The notes under the pieces are model-generated. The model was not told the origin of the DNA, did no database searches, and saw only the letters and a program-made list of their open reading frames with translations. A program made the translations under genes and the position numbers. From positions 43,946,192-44,010,191 of the forward strand of contig NC_133657.1 of NCBI RefSeq assembly GCF_009905375.1: a DNA stretch of 64,000 nucleotides, in the 5' to 3' direction. This document shows positions 10,894 through 20,081 of this stretch, in pieces; position 1 is the stretch's first letter; each line of letters begins with the position of its first letter. Source of the stretch: Apium graveolens (Eukaryota; Streptophyta; Magnoliopsida; Apiales; Apiaceae).

Positions 10894-11493
10894 CTAGGAA
10901 AACCCTGGCACCTTCAAAAGTTTCCGGGAGGCCCTCTTGAGAGGTCCTTTGGAAATTTCTCGAAAAGGGTAAGTTTCAGCAGAACCAAATTTTGTGAAGA
11001 CTAGAACATCCATGAGAACGAGTTTGTTGAAGTACAGAATATCTTACAAAGGAGGTTAGGACAAGTTCAGTGAAGTATAAGACTTCCTATAAGAACAATT
11101 TCAATAGAACACAAAATGTTTAGCAAGAATGAGTAGAGAACGTCCACTAGGATGTGTACAGAACGTTCACTGAAATAGTCGTAGGAGAGCCTTGAGGAAC
11201 TAAAAGGCAACCATGAGATTAATTCCATAGACAACGAAGAGCAACAAGGGCATGACAAGGTATATAGAAGACTTGAACTCTGAGTGATAGATTCAAAAAA
11301 AAATTGGAGCACGGAGCAGGAGGACCTGCTCGAGGCCGACCAGAACAGCCCGACCAGCCCACATGCAGGGGCATGTGGTCGAGCAGGAGCATAAGGTTCT
11401 GCTCGACCCCGGTGACCCCCTTCGAAAATTTTCAAAAAATTTGGAAAAAATGGAAAAAAATCAGAAAAAATTGAAAATTTTCAAGATTTTATG
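10894..11493. other. Tat 3' untranslated region, no gene seen
   Basis: The stretch contains gaacg/aacaagttc-like imperfect repeats from 10970 to 11170 (for example agaacgttcac) and an A/T homopolymer-rich part at 11420-11485 (gaaaattttcaaaaaattt and similar). No supported coding region. Confidence 0.45.
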
Positions 11494-11905
11494 ATTAAGC
11501 CCTCGATTAGGGCCGATTAGTGAAATTAAGCCTAGATTAGGGCCGATTAGTGAAATTAAGCCTAGATTAGGGCCGATTAGTGAAATCAAGCCTAGATTAG
11601 GGCCGATTAGTGAATATTAAGCTTAATTACTTAGGGGGAATTAGTAATTTATATGATGAAATTAGCCCAGATTAGGGCCGTTTAACCCACTCACTCTTAT
11701 AATTAGTGTGAATTAGGGATGATTAATGTCTTATGCATACTGATTAGTCTTGATTAGCCCTGATTAGGGCAGATTAGCCTCGATTAAGGCCAACTAGTGC
11801 ATTCTAGCTTAAAGTTAGGCTCTTTTAAGCCTAATTAGCAGCTTGTACATGGAAATTAACCCTGAGTAGGGCCAATTAGCCCCGATTAGGGCCAGTTAGC
11901 AGCCT
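11494..11905 (+). repeat. 30 bp tandem array grading into degenerate copies
   Basis: The unit attaagcctagattaggg followed by ccgattagtgaa (30 bp) begins at 11494, 11525, 11555 and 11585, nearly identical in all four. From about 11620 to 11905 the core gattagggcc continues to recur (for example at 11670, 11760, 11875) with irregular spacing. It lies between the 92 bp array and the 3' LTR. Confidence 0.85.
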
Positions 11906-12089
11906 TCACCCTATAATTAACCTTGACGAAGGTTAAGGGGTGATAAACGATCACTTTTTAGTCCCAGATAAGGCTGTTTAGTGTTAAACACTATCCAAAT
12001 AACTTGTGCAAAGGCCTTAAGTGTGTATAGTCGCACTAACAAGTCATTGTAAATATGTAGGTCACTCCACACTTTACGATAAAATGACG

Positions 12090-12157
12090 ACACCCATGAA
12101 TGGTCGACACCCATGAAGGGCCTACACCCATGAAGGGCCGTTACCCGAGAAGGGTCG
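12090..12157 (+). repeat. Four copies of a 17 bp tandem repeat
   Basis: Units start at 12090, 12107, 12124 and 12141 with consensus acacccatgaagggccg; the fourth is changed to ttacccgagaagggtcg. The array is about 70 bp before the polypurine tract of the Tat element. Confidence 0.85.
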
Positions 12158-12224
12158 AAAGTACCCCGAGTAGCGAATAGACCATTATACCTTCCACGAA
12201 AACTCGAGCAGTATTCACGGAAGT

Positions 12225-12234
12225 TGGGGGAAAA
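12225..12234 (+). other. Polypurine tract of the Tat element
   Basis: tgggggaaaa directly abuts the TGATATGG start of the 3' LTR, the position needed to prime plus-strand cDNA. Confidence 0.8.
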
Positions 12235-12765
12235 TGATATGGATAAAAAATATATCCTAAAGATACATTAAATGTCGCATTAATTAAAGTTGGGCTTCTT
12301 GTATAAATTCTAGTACGGACCTGTCTGGTCCGAGCTCGTAGCAGACTCAAGACGGCCCATGTAGACAAGGCCCAATGGCTGAGGTCGTCAAGGTCCACAA
12401 ACACAAGCTGTTCACTGAATAGGCCTAATACGGTTGAAAGAGCAAAGACAAGTGTTCTAAACAGACTCAAAGTCCTACACAGAAGGTTCTGGAGTTCCTT
12501 ACGTTATAGGACTCCTAATCACCATCTAAGTTGGAGACTTGCCCTCCAAGTCTCCCAATAGAAGTCTAACCCTAGACTCACCTCTATATAAAGGGCTCTA
12601 CCCCTCAACCTAGAACTACATTTTTGGCTTAATTTTCTAGAACATAGAGATACGTAGGCATCTTGAAAGGATCAATAGTCTCGAATGCAAGAGCATCCAT
12701 TAAAGCTCGAAGATCACCAACCCTAGCATTAAATACTAACGCGCTCTAGTTTTTGTTCCACAACA
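12235..12765 (+). repeat. 3' LTR of the Tat element
   Basis: It runs from TGATATGG to CACAACA and is the same length as the 5' LTR (531 bp), with about 61 substitutions. The TATA box (12585-12592) is conserved and could drive transcription rightward into element C. It is followed by accat, matching aacat before the 5' LTR at four of five bases. Confidence 0.93.
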
Positions 12766-13280
12766 ACCATGTTAGAACACATAATCTGATCTTAACATAT
12801 CATACCCATCATAATCTAATCATAAAAACAAAATATGGAAAAAATTAGAAAAATCATAATCAAATTCTGAAAACATTAAATCGTTGTTTACAGGAAGTAA
12901 ATGACGTCAAACGCCTTACAGACGAGTCGATGCTAGATTTATCTATCTATTTTGCTCAGACACTTGATTCCCTATCGATTAGGGTATTCATTCGTGAAAA
13001 TCGGACACCAGACTCAGATTTCAGAGAATCTGCAATATTAGATTCAGAATTCGTATCTAATAAGATTCTAATAATAAGAACAATACATAAATCATGTATA
13101 TATCAGAACACCTACACATTATATAATCATCATATGATTATATAACTCACATGAATATCGTATATTCAAACCATACATATAAAAATATATTGTATTAACA
13201 TCAAAATATGATAAATCACATACATGCTTGTATATCAAAAATGGTTATACACATTAACGAATTAAACACTTTCGTAAGTA
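12766..13280 (-). mobile_element. Internal region of element C next to its primer site
   Basis: On the minus strand this follows the primer site at 13281-13292. It is AT-rich leader-like DNA. The plus-strand frame 12930-13145 has no similarity that I recognise and I do not treat it as a gene. The region is interrupted at 12766 by the Tat element and inferred to resume at 300 going left. Confidence 0.5.
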
Positions 13281-13292
13281 GCTCTGATGCCA
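13281..13292 (-). other. Primer binding site of element C (initiator-Met tRNA type)
   Basis: The minus strand reads TGGCATCAGAGC one base after the LTR end CTCTTCA. This matches the TGGTATCAGAGC site for initiator tRNA-Met except at one base. The same 12 bases occur beside the D LTR at 43460-43471. Confidence 0.75.
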
Positions 13293-13293
13293 T

Positions 13294-14832
13294 TGAAGAG
13301 TTTCGAGCACATAAACGCAACAGAAACGATGTAAAATTAAATTAAAACCAGAATAAAATTGAAACCCTACGCAGGATCCATACGAAAATAGATATTCAAT
13401 TCGTAGTAAGAATCTTTACCTTAAATAAGCTTTAAGAGTTGTTTAATGGAGGATTAATGGAGTTCCAAACCTTGTTGAATCACCACGTATCCCGCTCTTG
13501 TGATCTACGCTCTACGGTTTCCATTCGAACGCTTTTTTTGAAGGATTGATGTATATTAGCACTCGAAAACTCCATTTCTACCTCTCTTCCTCTTTCTCCT
13601 TGAACGGCTAGGGTTTTGTAAACCATGTATCTTTTATATAAATCAGCTCTCAAAGAGTTTATATAGAGAGAAAAATGAGTTTTCTCATTATAATCTAAGT
13701 ATAATTAATACTAATCTAAAATCCCAATTTATTATTTGATTAAGTCACACTTAATTAATTAATAACTTATTTCAGAATTAGTTTAAGTAATTTCTCTCTT
13801 TTATTTATTTAATCAATTAAGTCATACTTAATTAATATCTTAAATAAAAAAATTACTTATTTAAATTATTTCTTCTTCAAGCATTCTTTGTGAGTGACCC
13901 TATAGGTTGTTATTACGTTAGCAATAATTTTATATCTCATATTAAAATTATAAACAATGAGCGGCATCTGGTAATACATCATTGCTACCCATGTAATAAT
14001 AATTAAATCGGTGATTCGATTAAATCTTTCGTGATAATGTAAAATGTAATATAATCACTTTAACTAAATATTATAGATTAAACTAGAGGCATGTAATGTG
14101 TCATCCTCGTCATAGTTTAATCCAAGTTTACTTGCTCAATGAGTATACTATCATATCAAATCAACATTTGAGCGTGACCGTGCATTTCATAGTCTAGCTC
14201 ACACAAGAGGCCAATAATATCACTCCAAAAATAGGAGGGTTAAATTCTTTCTATACCATTCATATTTCTCATATTATTTATAATACACCCGAAATACACT
14301 TTTATCATTATCATGTCCAAGGTAACTTTAATGTAATCAAAGTACATTCATTCTTATATAAAAATATAATGGTTTCAAGTCTAAGGACCATTACATCATT
14401 ATCACAGTGAGAATTACTTATGACACAACAGACATGTAGAATCTCATATTGGGTCTGTCCAACACCATGTACATTTATGTCTGCCTGTGTTTTTGACTTT
14501 AGTATCACTATACCTATGATCAATGAGATATGATCATCAGTCAACAAACACACCAGTCTTAATTCATTATCATTGTCCCTTAATAATAATACTCGGTTAG
14601 GGACCTTTAGAAATATTAATACTATTCTCATTATCTCATTTCTAAGTCACATACTTAGAGATATAGAATTTATATCATATTTCAAGGATATTTATTAATC
14701 TAACATTTATATCGTAGTAAATTAAGATATAATAAATTATAAAGGGAATAATCGATAGAACATAAATATTAATAATATTAATGTCTTAAACTAAAACATT
14801 ATCGTGTTGTCTCTAGGGCACAAACATTAACA
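13294..14832 (-). repeat. 5' LTR of element C, about 1.54 kb
   Basis: Read on the minus strand it begins TGTTAATGTTTGTGCCC at 14832 and ends GAAACTCTTCA at 13294, next to a primer site. It contains TATATAAA-like boxes (for example tctatataaactc and tttatataaaagat near 13630-13670), followed by a leader rich in cctct. Its right end cuts the coding sequence of SIRE A: the SIRE A frame reads on into the LTR for six codons and stops. Only one LTR is in the window, so the boundaries rest on TG/CA ends, the primer site and the break in SIRE A. Confidence 0.72.
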
Positions 14833-16476
14833 CAATCTTCTTCCTTTGCTCATTTATCTTGAGCTCAGCTGCCGCAAGATTGATTAGATCAATGCTCTCC
14901 AAAGCTGGTGGCTTAGAGATACGAATAGCTGGTATTATCACCTTGCTAACTTGAATATGCACATCCTCCCCCCCCCCCCCCGTTTTGTTATCATCGAGTG
15001 AAATAGGGTTTGAAGTTTGAGTAGCCACCAACTGTTGAAGTAGTTGAGTTTGAGCTTCTTGATTTGATAGTATCTTTGCCACTGAGCTCTCAACAACTAT
15101 CAATCTTGAACTCAATGCCTCAACCTTCCTATCTAGATCACTTTCCTTTCTGAGTTTCTGTTGAATATCCTTCATTGTTGACTCAGGAAGCTTGATCTCA
15201 ATTTTCTCATTGAGGTCTTTCCATACTGTATCAATGGTGTTCTTGAGCTCATCCACATCTTGATTTTATTTAAGAGTCTGAATTTGGTGTAGCTGTAGAG
15301 ATTCAAGATGGGCTTCTAGAAGACATCTGGTATTAGAATTAGTGGTAGCTTGAATGGTTGATTGAGTTTGATAAATTAGCTTGGACATTGTGGAGTTGAA
15401 ATGAAGGTAACTTCCATCCTTTGTTAACATCCAAGTTGGAATGTAAGTGGATGAACTAGGGCCTGCATCTCCCCCTATGTCCATGCCAGCTACATCAGTA
15501 TCTTCCCCATATGACTCATCGCGATAAGAGTCACCGGAATCATACTTAAAATCATCACTAACTGTAGGTGGAAGAGAGTTGATTGCATCCTTTGCTCTTA
15601 GCATTGAAGCTGTAGTATGTACTAGATTAAGTGTCCTCTCTTCTTCCTCATTGCCCTGAACAGTCAATATTTTTTAGGCTGTAACAGGATGAGTTAATTC
15701 CTCAGCATCTAGGGAAATATAATCTATAATAGCTCTGTATTCTTTCTGATATAGTCTTTTCTTTTAAGCCTCATTGACATTCATTGACTCACTTGCAATG
15801 GTTTCCAACCTTATTCCTTCTGTACCTACTTTTCTCTCATTTTCTCTCTCTTTTTTTGCATCAAAGGCTCCCATTGGCTCCCCACCCTCACACCCTCAAC
15901 TTCACCATCTAAGGTGGGACTCCTCTCACTGACTTTTACCATGCTGGAAGAAATAACATATGGAAGTTCACTCATTTCCTCTCCTTTTTCCTGAGAGCAA
16001 CTCAGCCTCTCACTCAAGTCACTCCCTTCCCTCAAACCTAGGAATGATTGTACAACCACTAGGTCATCTACAGTTGTCACAATTTTGGAAATATTAAGTT
16101 GTGTAAAGACTGTCAATGAATAAGTGATATCCGTTGAAGTAGCAGTTGTGAGTGTCAATAGATAATTGTTGTTAAGCTTATCTATCGAGAGACAATCACT
16201 TACCAATGGATGAGGAATATCTGTCGAAGAGGTAGAAGCAAAAGTTAGGAGTTGAAACTATGATGAAGTCCGTGGAGATTTATTTTAGATTTTTATGCAC
16301 ACACTGATCATTAGTTTCAGAAAGGAAGGGCAAGTGAGCTAACAAATCATCAATAAGATGATCCTTACTTGCTGTAGATTTTGGCTCCTTCATGAATTTT
16401 AAAGATTGAAAATTAGGAATTGATGTGTTTATCATGTCCATATATAGTGAGTTTATGGGAGAATTATATTTATATG
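14833..16476 (-). pseudogene. SIRE A extra ORF, C-terminal half, cut by element C
   Basis: The open pieces are 15826-16206, 15266-15667 and 14833-15256 on the minus strand; the last two share a frame. The piece 14833-15256 is a long heptad-like, charged segment (DELKNTIDTVWKDLNEK, KLRKESDLDRKVEALSSRL) that looks like a coiled coil. The piece 15266-15667 holds an acidic part and GMDIGGDAGPSSSTYIP. A similar layout (acidic, Gly/Ser-rich, coiled coil) is seen in the SIRE B extra ORF at 57081-60389. The N-terminal half is at 27050-28403, beyond the Athila insertion. The true C-terminus is lost at 14832. A run of 14 C at 14968-14981 lies in the frame. The function of such downstream ORFs in SIRE elements is unknown; env-like roles have been proposed. 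Confidence 0.75.
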
Positions 16477-17936
16477 TGTTAGGGCGAAATCACGCACTAA
16501 TATTCACGCAAGTATACGCGTTCGCAAGTAATATAGAATACTTTCTAGTTCGTTCCCTCAGAGACTCAGACTAATTTATTGTCTAATTTAACTCACTCAC
16601 CAATGTATGATTACTTCTCAATGTTAAGATAACACTTAAAATTGTTGATTAAATATTAACTATAATTAACTACTTAATTAACCACTTAACTAACACTTCA
16701 ATTTATCAATAATAAAACACTCATGAGATCACAACTTCATTATTACTTCCTTCTATAGCCATAGTTATTACCTTTAGCATGTGACAGTGATGATATTAAT
16801 CGAATAACACAAAACTGATAAAAGCCAACTTTCATTGTACTAATACCATTCTACCAAACATCCACAATTAAGATAGAAATTGAATAGTCATCAATTATGT
16901 TGAGTTCCTATATGTCTACAGAAATTGACAACACAACGATTTAAGCACAAGTTATTCCTTTTGATTACATAGGGCAAATAAAACTGTTAGAGTTACCCAC
17001 TAATCATGCACAACGTACATGAACCTATGCTAGCATGGCAAGTTCTAAATCTCAAGATCCACCATCGCTTCACAAGAGATTAACACCCTATCTTATATGT
17101 TCGCGACGCACATAAGACGAATACGCACAACCAATACTAGATATCATGCAATCATCACACACTAAAGTATTAAACAATTAAATAAAGAATTCCATAGTAA
17201 ATCCGTTGCAACCCCATGATCACGTTTAGCCCATAATAGAACTTATCGCCATCATGGGTTCATATGAAATCATGATAAACGAACACAAGAAAATAACAAC
17301 TAAACTAATTAGATTAAAACAGAGTACGTCACAAGAGTAAATAAGTCAAAGCAAGAAAACTAGCATCCAACGTTACAACGAAACAAGAATCACAAGAATA
17401 TATGCTTCCTCTTCGTTGCTGTGTGCTAAATCGGTCTTCTTCCTTATCTCCTTCGCTTCTTGCAAAACACAATCTAAAACATAATCCCCTCTTAATACTC
17501 TGTGAAAAACGTCTCAAATCTACTTATATAATAGTCCCATAAAACTCAGATTACATAGAAGTTGGAAGCCAAACAGAAGTAGAAGTCTAAAACAATATAT
17601 TATTTTCCCCGACCCTGCGCGGCCGCTCAGCATTTCTGCGCGGGCGCGCAAGGCTGCTGCGCGGCCGCTCAGCATTGCTGCGCGGGCGCGCAGGACCCTA
17701 CTGGAAAATTTCCAGGTTTACTCCGTTTCTTCGCCGTAATCTGCCCGTTCATTTCCTCTCGCAATGGTGAACACATGCCAAGGCTTATTCTTGATGATTC
17801 CTCCTCCGAAATGCAACTAATACCCTGAAATGCATAAACACTAAAAAAACGCATCAGATACACAAAATACTTGATTTCAAGACACCAATTTAAGCCATTT
17901 TAAGACGTTCTAAGTGGTATAAAATGCCACTTATCA
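16477..17936 (-). repeat. 3' LTR of the Athila element
   Basis: On the minus strand it begins TGATAAGTGGCATTTTATAC at 17936 and ends GCCCTAACA at 16477. It matches 25590-27049 at about 99 percent. It has the TATA box (minus strand TATATAAG, 17523-17530) and the GC-rich double repeat at 17615-17697. Confidence 0.96.
17615..17697 (-). repeat. GC-rich 42 bp unit, two copies, in the Athila LTR
   Basis: ctgcgcggccgctcagcatt followed by a C/T-rich ctgcgcgggcgcgca is repeated at 17615 and 17657, period 42. Each unit contains the NotI site gcggccgc. The very high CpG density stands out against the AT-rich LTR. The same pair is at 26728-26810, where two of the C positions have become T. Confidence 0.9.
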
Positions 17937-17949
17937 CACCCCCAAACTT
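17937..17949 (-). other. Polypurine tract of the Athila element
   Basis: The minus strand reads aagtttgggggtg immediately before the TGATAAGTGG start of the 3' LTR. Confidence 0.88.
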
Positions 17950-19088
17950 AAATCGATGCTTGTCCTCAAGCGTCACAGACTCAAAAACAAATAAAAATAT
18001 GCATGAATGCAATCTATATGAAAATGCAACGATCCCCCTTACTACAATTAACCAACCAAATTGTCACGTCTCAACGAATGCAGTTAGACACTAAAGATCA
18101 AGAAACTCATGCAAACGGACATACCGCCAGAAACGTGGTGTGTGCAAATGCTTAACAGATATGCTTCGTAACTAGACCAATTACTATGACTAGACTATCC
18201 TCAAGGCAATCCTACGATTATACAAAGAATAAAAATTCTAGGCACAAAGTGGTATACAACACTACAAGAACTTTGGAGCTTACTACGGAATCGTGCTTTT
18301 TATTTACAACGCAAATGCTTATTTGACCGTGCAGTGAGTGAGGTCCACAAAAGACTTATACAATGGTATCCATGTAACGAGCGTTAGGTTAGCGGATCCC
18401 AGACTCTAAAAGCCTTAGGTCACTAGGCACAAAGTCCCCTAAGAACTTAATAACTCGAATACCAAAAAGCCCACTCTTGATCAATTACGCAATTTTTTTT
18501 TTTTTTTTTTAACTCTGAGCAAGTGCGTTTCGCTCCATCTCGCTCAACCCTAGACTACTCGCATAACATGCGAGCCGGCTACTAGCCATTTGACGCCTAG
18601 CCACAACTAGCAACAAATTCCATTTTTACTCCATTTTTTTTCTTTTTCATGCCTTTACCACTAAGAACCTATTATCAAATTCTAAGCATAATAAATAGAT
18701 TATCCTCGAAAATAATCAGATCATAACAACAATCTAGTCCTTCAGCATTCTCTAAGACTTAGTGACAATACAAGTGCTTCTAGCATGCATATCAACCTAC
18801 ACAACTTAATATCACTTTAATGCTATCACTACACTCGCATCAATATCACAATTCAGTCGATAAATCATTGCAAAAGGGATCATGGTATATGCATGAGCTA
18901 TATGATATGACAACAAATAAAGCTATATATAAAAAAAAACTATATGGCAAAAATTATGCAACTATATGAACTAACTATCATGAATATACAACTATATGAC
19001 ACACACAAAATATTCCTTAACTACCACCCCCAAACTTAAAATCTTCACTGTCTCCAGTGAAGGTAGTAGAAAGGAACACAGGGTATAC
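17950..19088 (-). other. Athila 3' untranslated region
   Basis: No coding region is supported. It holds an 18-base T run on the plus strand at 18493-18510, a short inverted repeat ctcgcat/atgcgag at about 18558-18574, and at 19025-19037 an exact second copy of the 13-base polypurine tract. At 19043-19062 is the perfect stem-loop cttcactg-tctc-cagtgaag, just after the stop of the extra ORF. Confidence 0.6.
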
Positions 19089-20018
19089 CTACTCGGAGTC
19101 ATCATCATCATCACCCTCAGTGGGTGGAGTATCAGGCGGCGGGTATGCAGAGTCCTCACCAAAAACTGGCCACTGGATATCAGCTCCAAGGCCTCGAAAA
19201 GCAGTCCCTAACGCAAGGGTGAGCTCCTGAGCAAACCTGCTCTGCGTCTCATACATGGCATCCATCCGCCGTGAAAGCCTCCTATACTGGGCATCACCCA
19301 TCCCAGCACCCTCCTGAGCTCTCGAAGAACTAGCCTCACCACGCCCTGGCCTGGCCATAGTAGCACCTCGTGCTGGACGCCCTCCTGGAAGACGATAACC
19401 CAGCCCATGCTCCTCAGGCTCACCACCGGTCCACTCCTGCATCTCATTCAGAGTGCCAGAATCTATAGGAGCTGCTGGCAACTGCAACTGCTCATGAGCC
19501 GGCCAGTTCACTCCTACTGTACGACATAGCTTTGTAACCGTGGATGCATAAGGGATGTTCATATGCTTTACTCCCCTCAAAAACTTCAGAATTCCTTGGT
19601 AGATAAACTCACCAAGGTCCACATAGTATTCCTCATTCAGAATTCCCCACAACAACTGTGCTCTCTCAACTGTGACCTCGTGTGCATGTGAAGAAGGCAA
19701 AATATTAGCACATATAAATGCGTTCCATGCACGGGCATACCTGTTCATGGCGATCGCCGGAAAGTGACGATACTCATTATTGGCTGGACTGCGGTTCCAA
19801 ACTGTGCCCGGTCGACAGAGAGTCGCACAAATCAAATCCAAGTCAAAATCCTCAGCAGTCTTTTCATTCCAGTTCTCCTCATCGGGCTTCCTCTCTCGCT
19901 GTCCAATCACTCGGCGAATCGTCGCAGGATGATAATCAACCTTCAGCCCCCGAATCGTCGCAGGATGATACTCATTTTTGGATAGGTTATTAACTTCTAA
20001 GGGTTCCTGTAACAACAA
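19089..20018 (-). CDS. Athila extra ORF, plant-transposon-like protein of unknown function
   Basis: An open frame of 309 codons downstream of pol in the same strand. The first two thirds are globular with conserved-looking parts LICATLCRPGTVWNRSP, HFPAIAMNRYARAWNAFI, and LLWGILNEEYYVDLGEFIY, of the kind found in the putative plant transposon protein family and in Athila ORF3 products. The last third is Gly/Arg/Pro-rich, has a helix (MDAMYETQSRFAQELTLALG), and ends in an Asp-rich tail DDDDDSE. The start is uncertain: the first 40 residues contain a duplicated YHPATIR produced by a short DNA repeat at about 19917-19970, and relatives usually have a longer N-terminus, so the 5' end is probably deleted. 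No transmembrane segment is evident, so an envelope role is not supported. Confidence 0.7.
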   Translation of the reverse strand: MLLQEPLEVNNLSKNEYHPATIRGLKVDYHPATIRRVIGQRERKPDEENWNEKTAEDFDLDLICATLCRPGTVWNRSPANNEYRHFPAIAMNRYARAWNAFICANILPSSHAHEVTVERAQLLWGILNEEYYVDLGEFIYQGILKFLRGVKHMNIPYASTVTKLCRTVGVNWPAHEQLQLPAAPIDSGTLNEMQEWTGGEPEEHGLGYRLPGGRPARGATMARPGRGEASSSRAQEGAGMGDAQYRRLSRRMDAMYETQSRFAQELTLALGTAFRGLGADIQWPVFGEDSAYPPPDTPPTEGDDDDDSE

Positions 20019-20081
20019 TTCATGGGTTGCCTCCCACGCAGCGCTTCTTTTTCGTCATTAGCTTGACGTTCCGTTCCTTTC

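Larger units (their letters stand above)
301..12765 (+). mobile_element. Tat-lineage Ty3/gypsy retrotransposon, degenerate
   Basis: The element has two 531 bp LTRs, a primer site after the left LTR, a purine tract before the right LTR, and gag, protease, RT, RNase H, a second RNase H and integrase in that order. The additional archaeal-type RNase H between the normal RNase H and integrase is the hallmark of the Tat lineage (Retand/Ogre relatives), as is a long region with an extra ORF and tandem repeats before the 3' LTR. By manual alignment the LTRs differ at about 61 of 531 positions, so the insertion is old. Many stops and frameshifts make it non-autonomous. It is the only plus-strand element here and lies inside element C. 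Confidence 0.93.

Noticed and set aside
11494..11905. Interstitial telomere repeat, because ttaggg recurs.
   Set aside because: The period is 30 bp with a long non-telomeric remainder; no head-to-tail tttaggg or ttaggg units exist.
10390..12157. CRISPR-like arrays.
   Set aside because: Units are contiguous tandem repeats without unique spacers, in a plant retrotransposon.
12930..13145. 71-codon plus-strand frame in element C.
   Set aside because: No recognisable motif, opposite to the element's strand, and an expected chance length in AT-rich DNA.
13294..14832. LTR at 13294-14832 as the 3' LTR of SIRE A itself.
   Set aside because: A primer binding site lies on its far side in minus-strand order, which marks a 5' LTR, and it cuts SIRE A coding in mid-domain with no polypurine tract at 14833.
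19089..20018. Athila extra ORF as an envelope gene.
   Set aside because: I see no signal peptide, furin-like site or transmembrane segment; the protein is soluble with an acidic tail.
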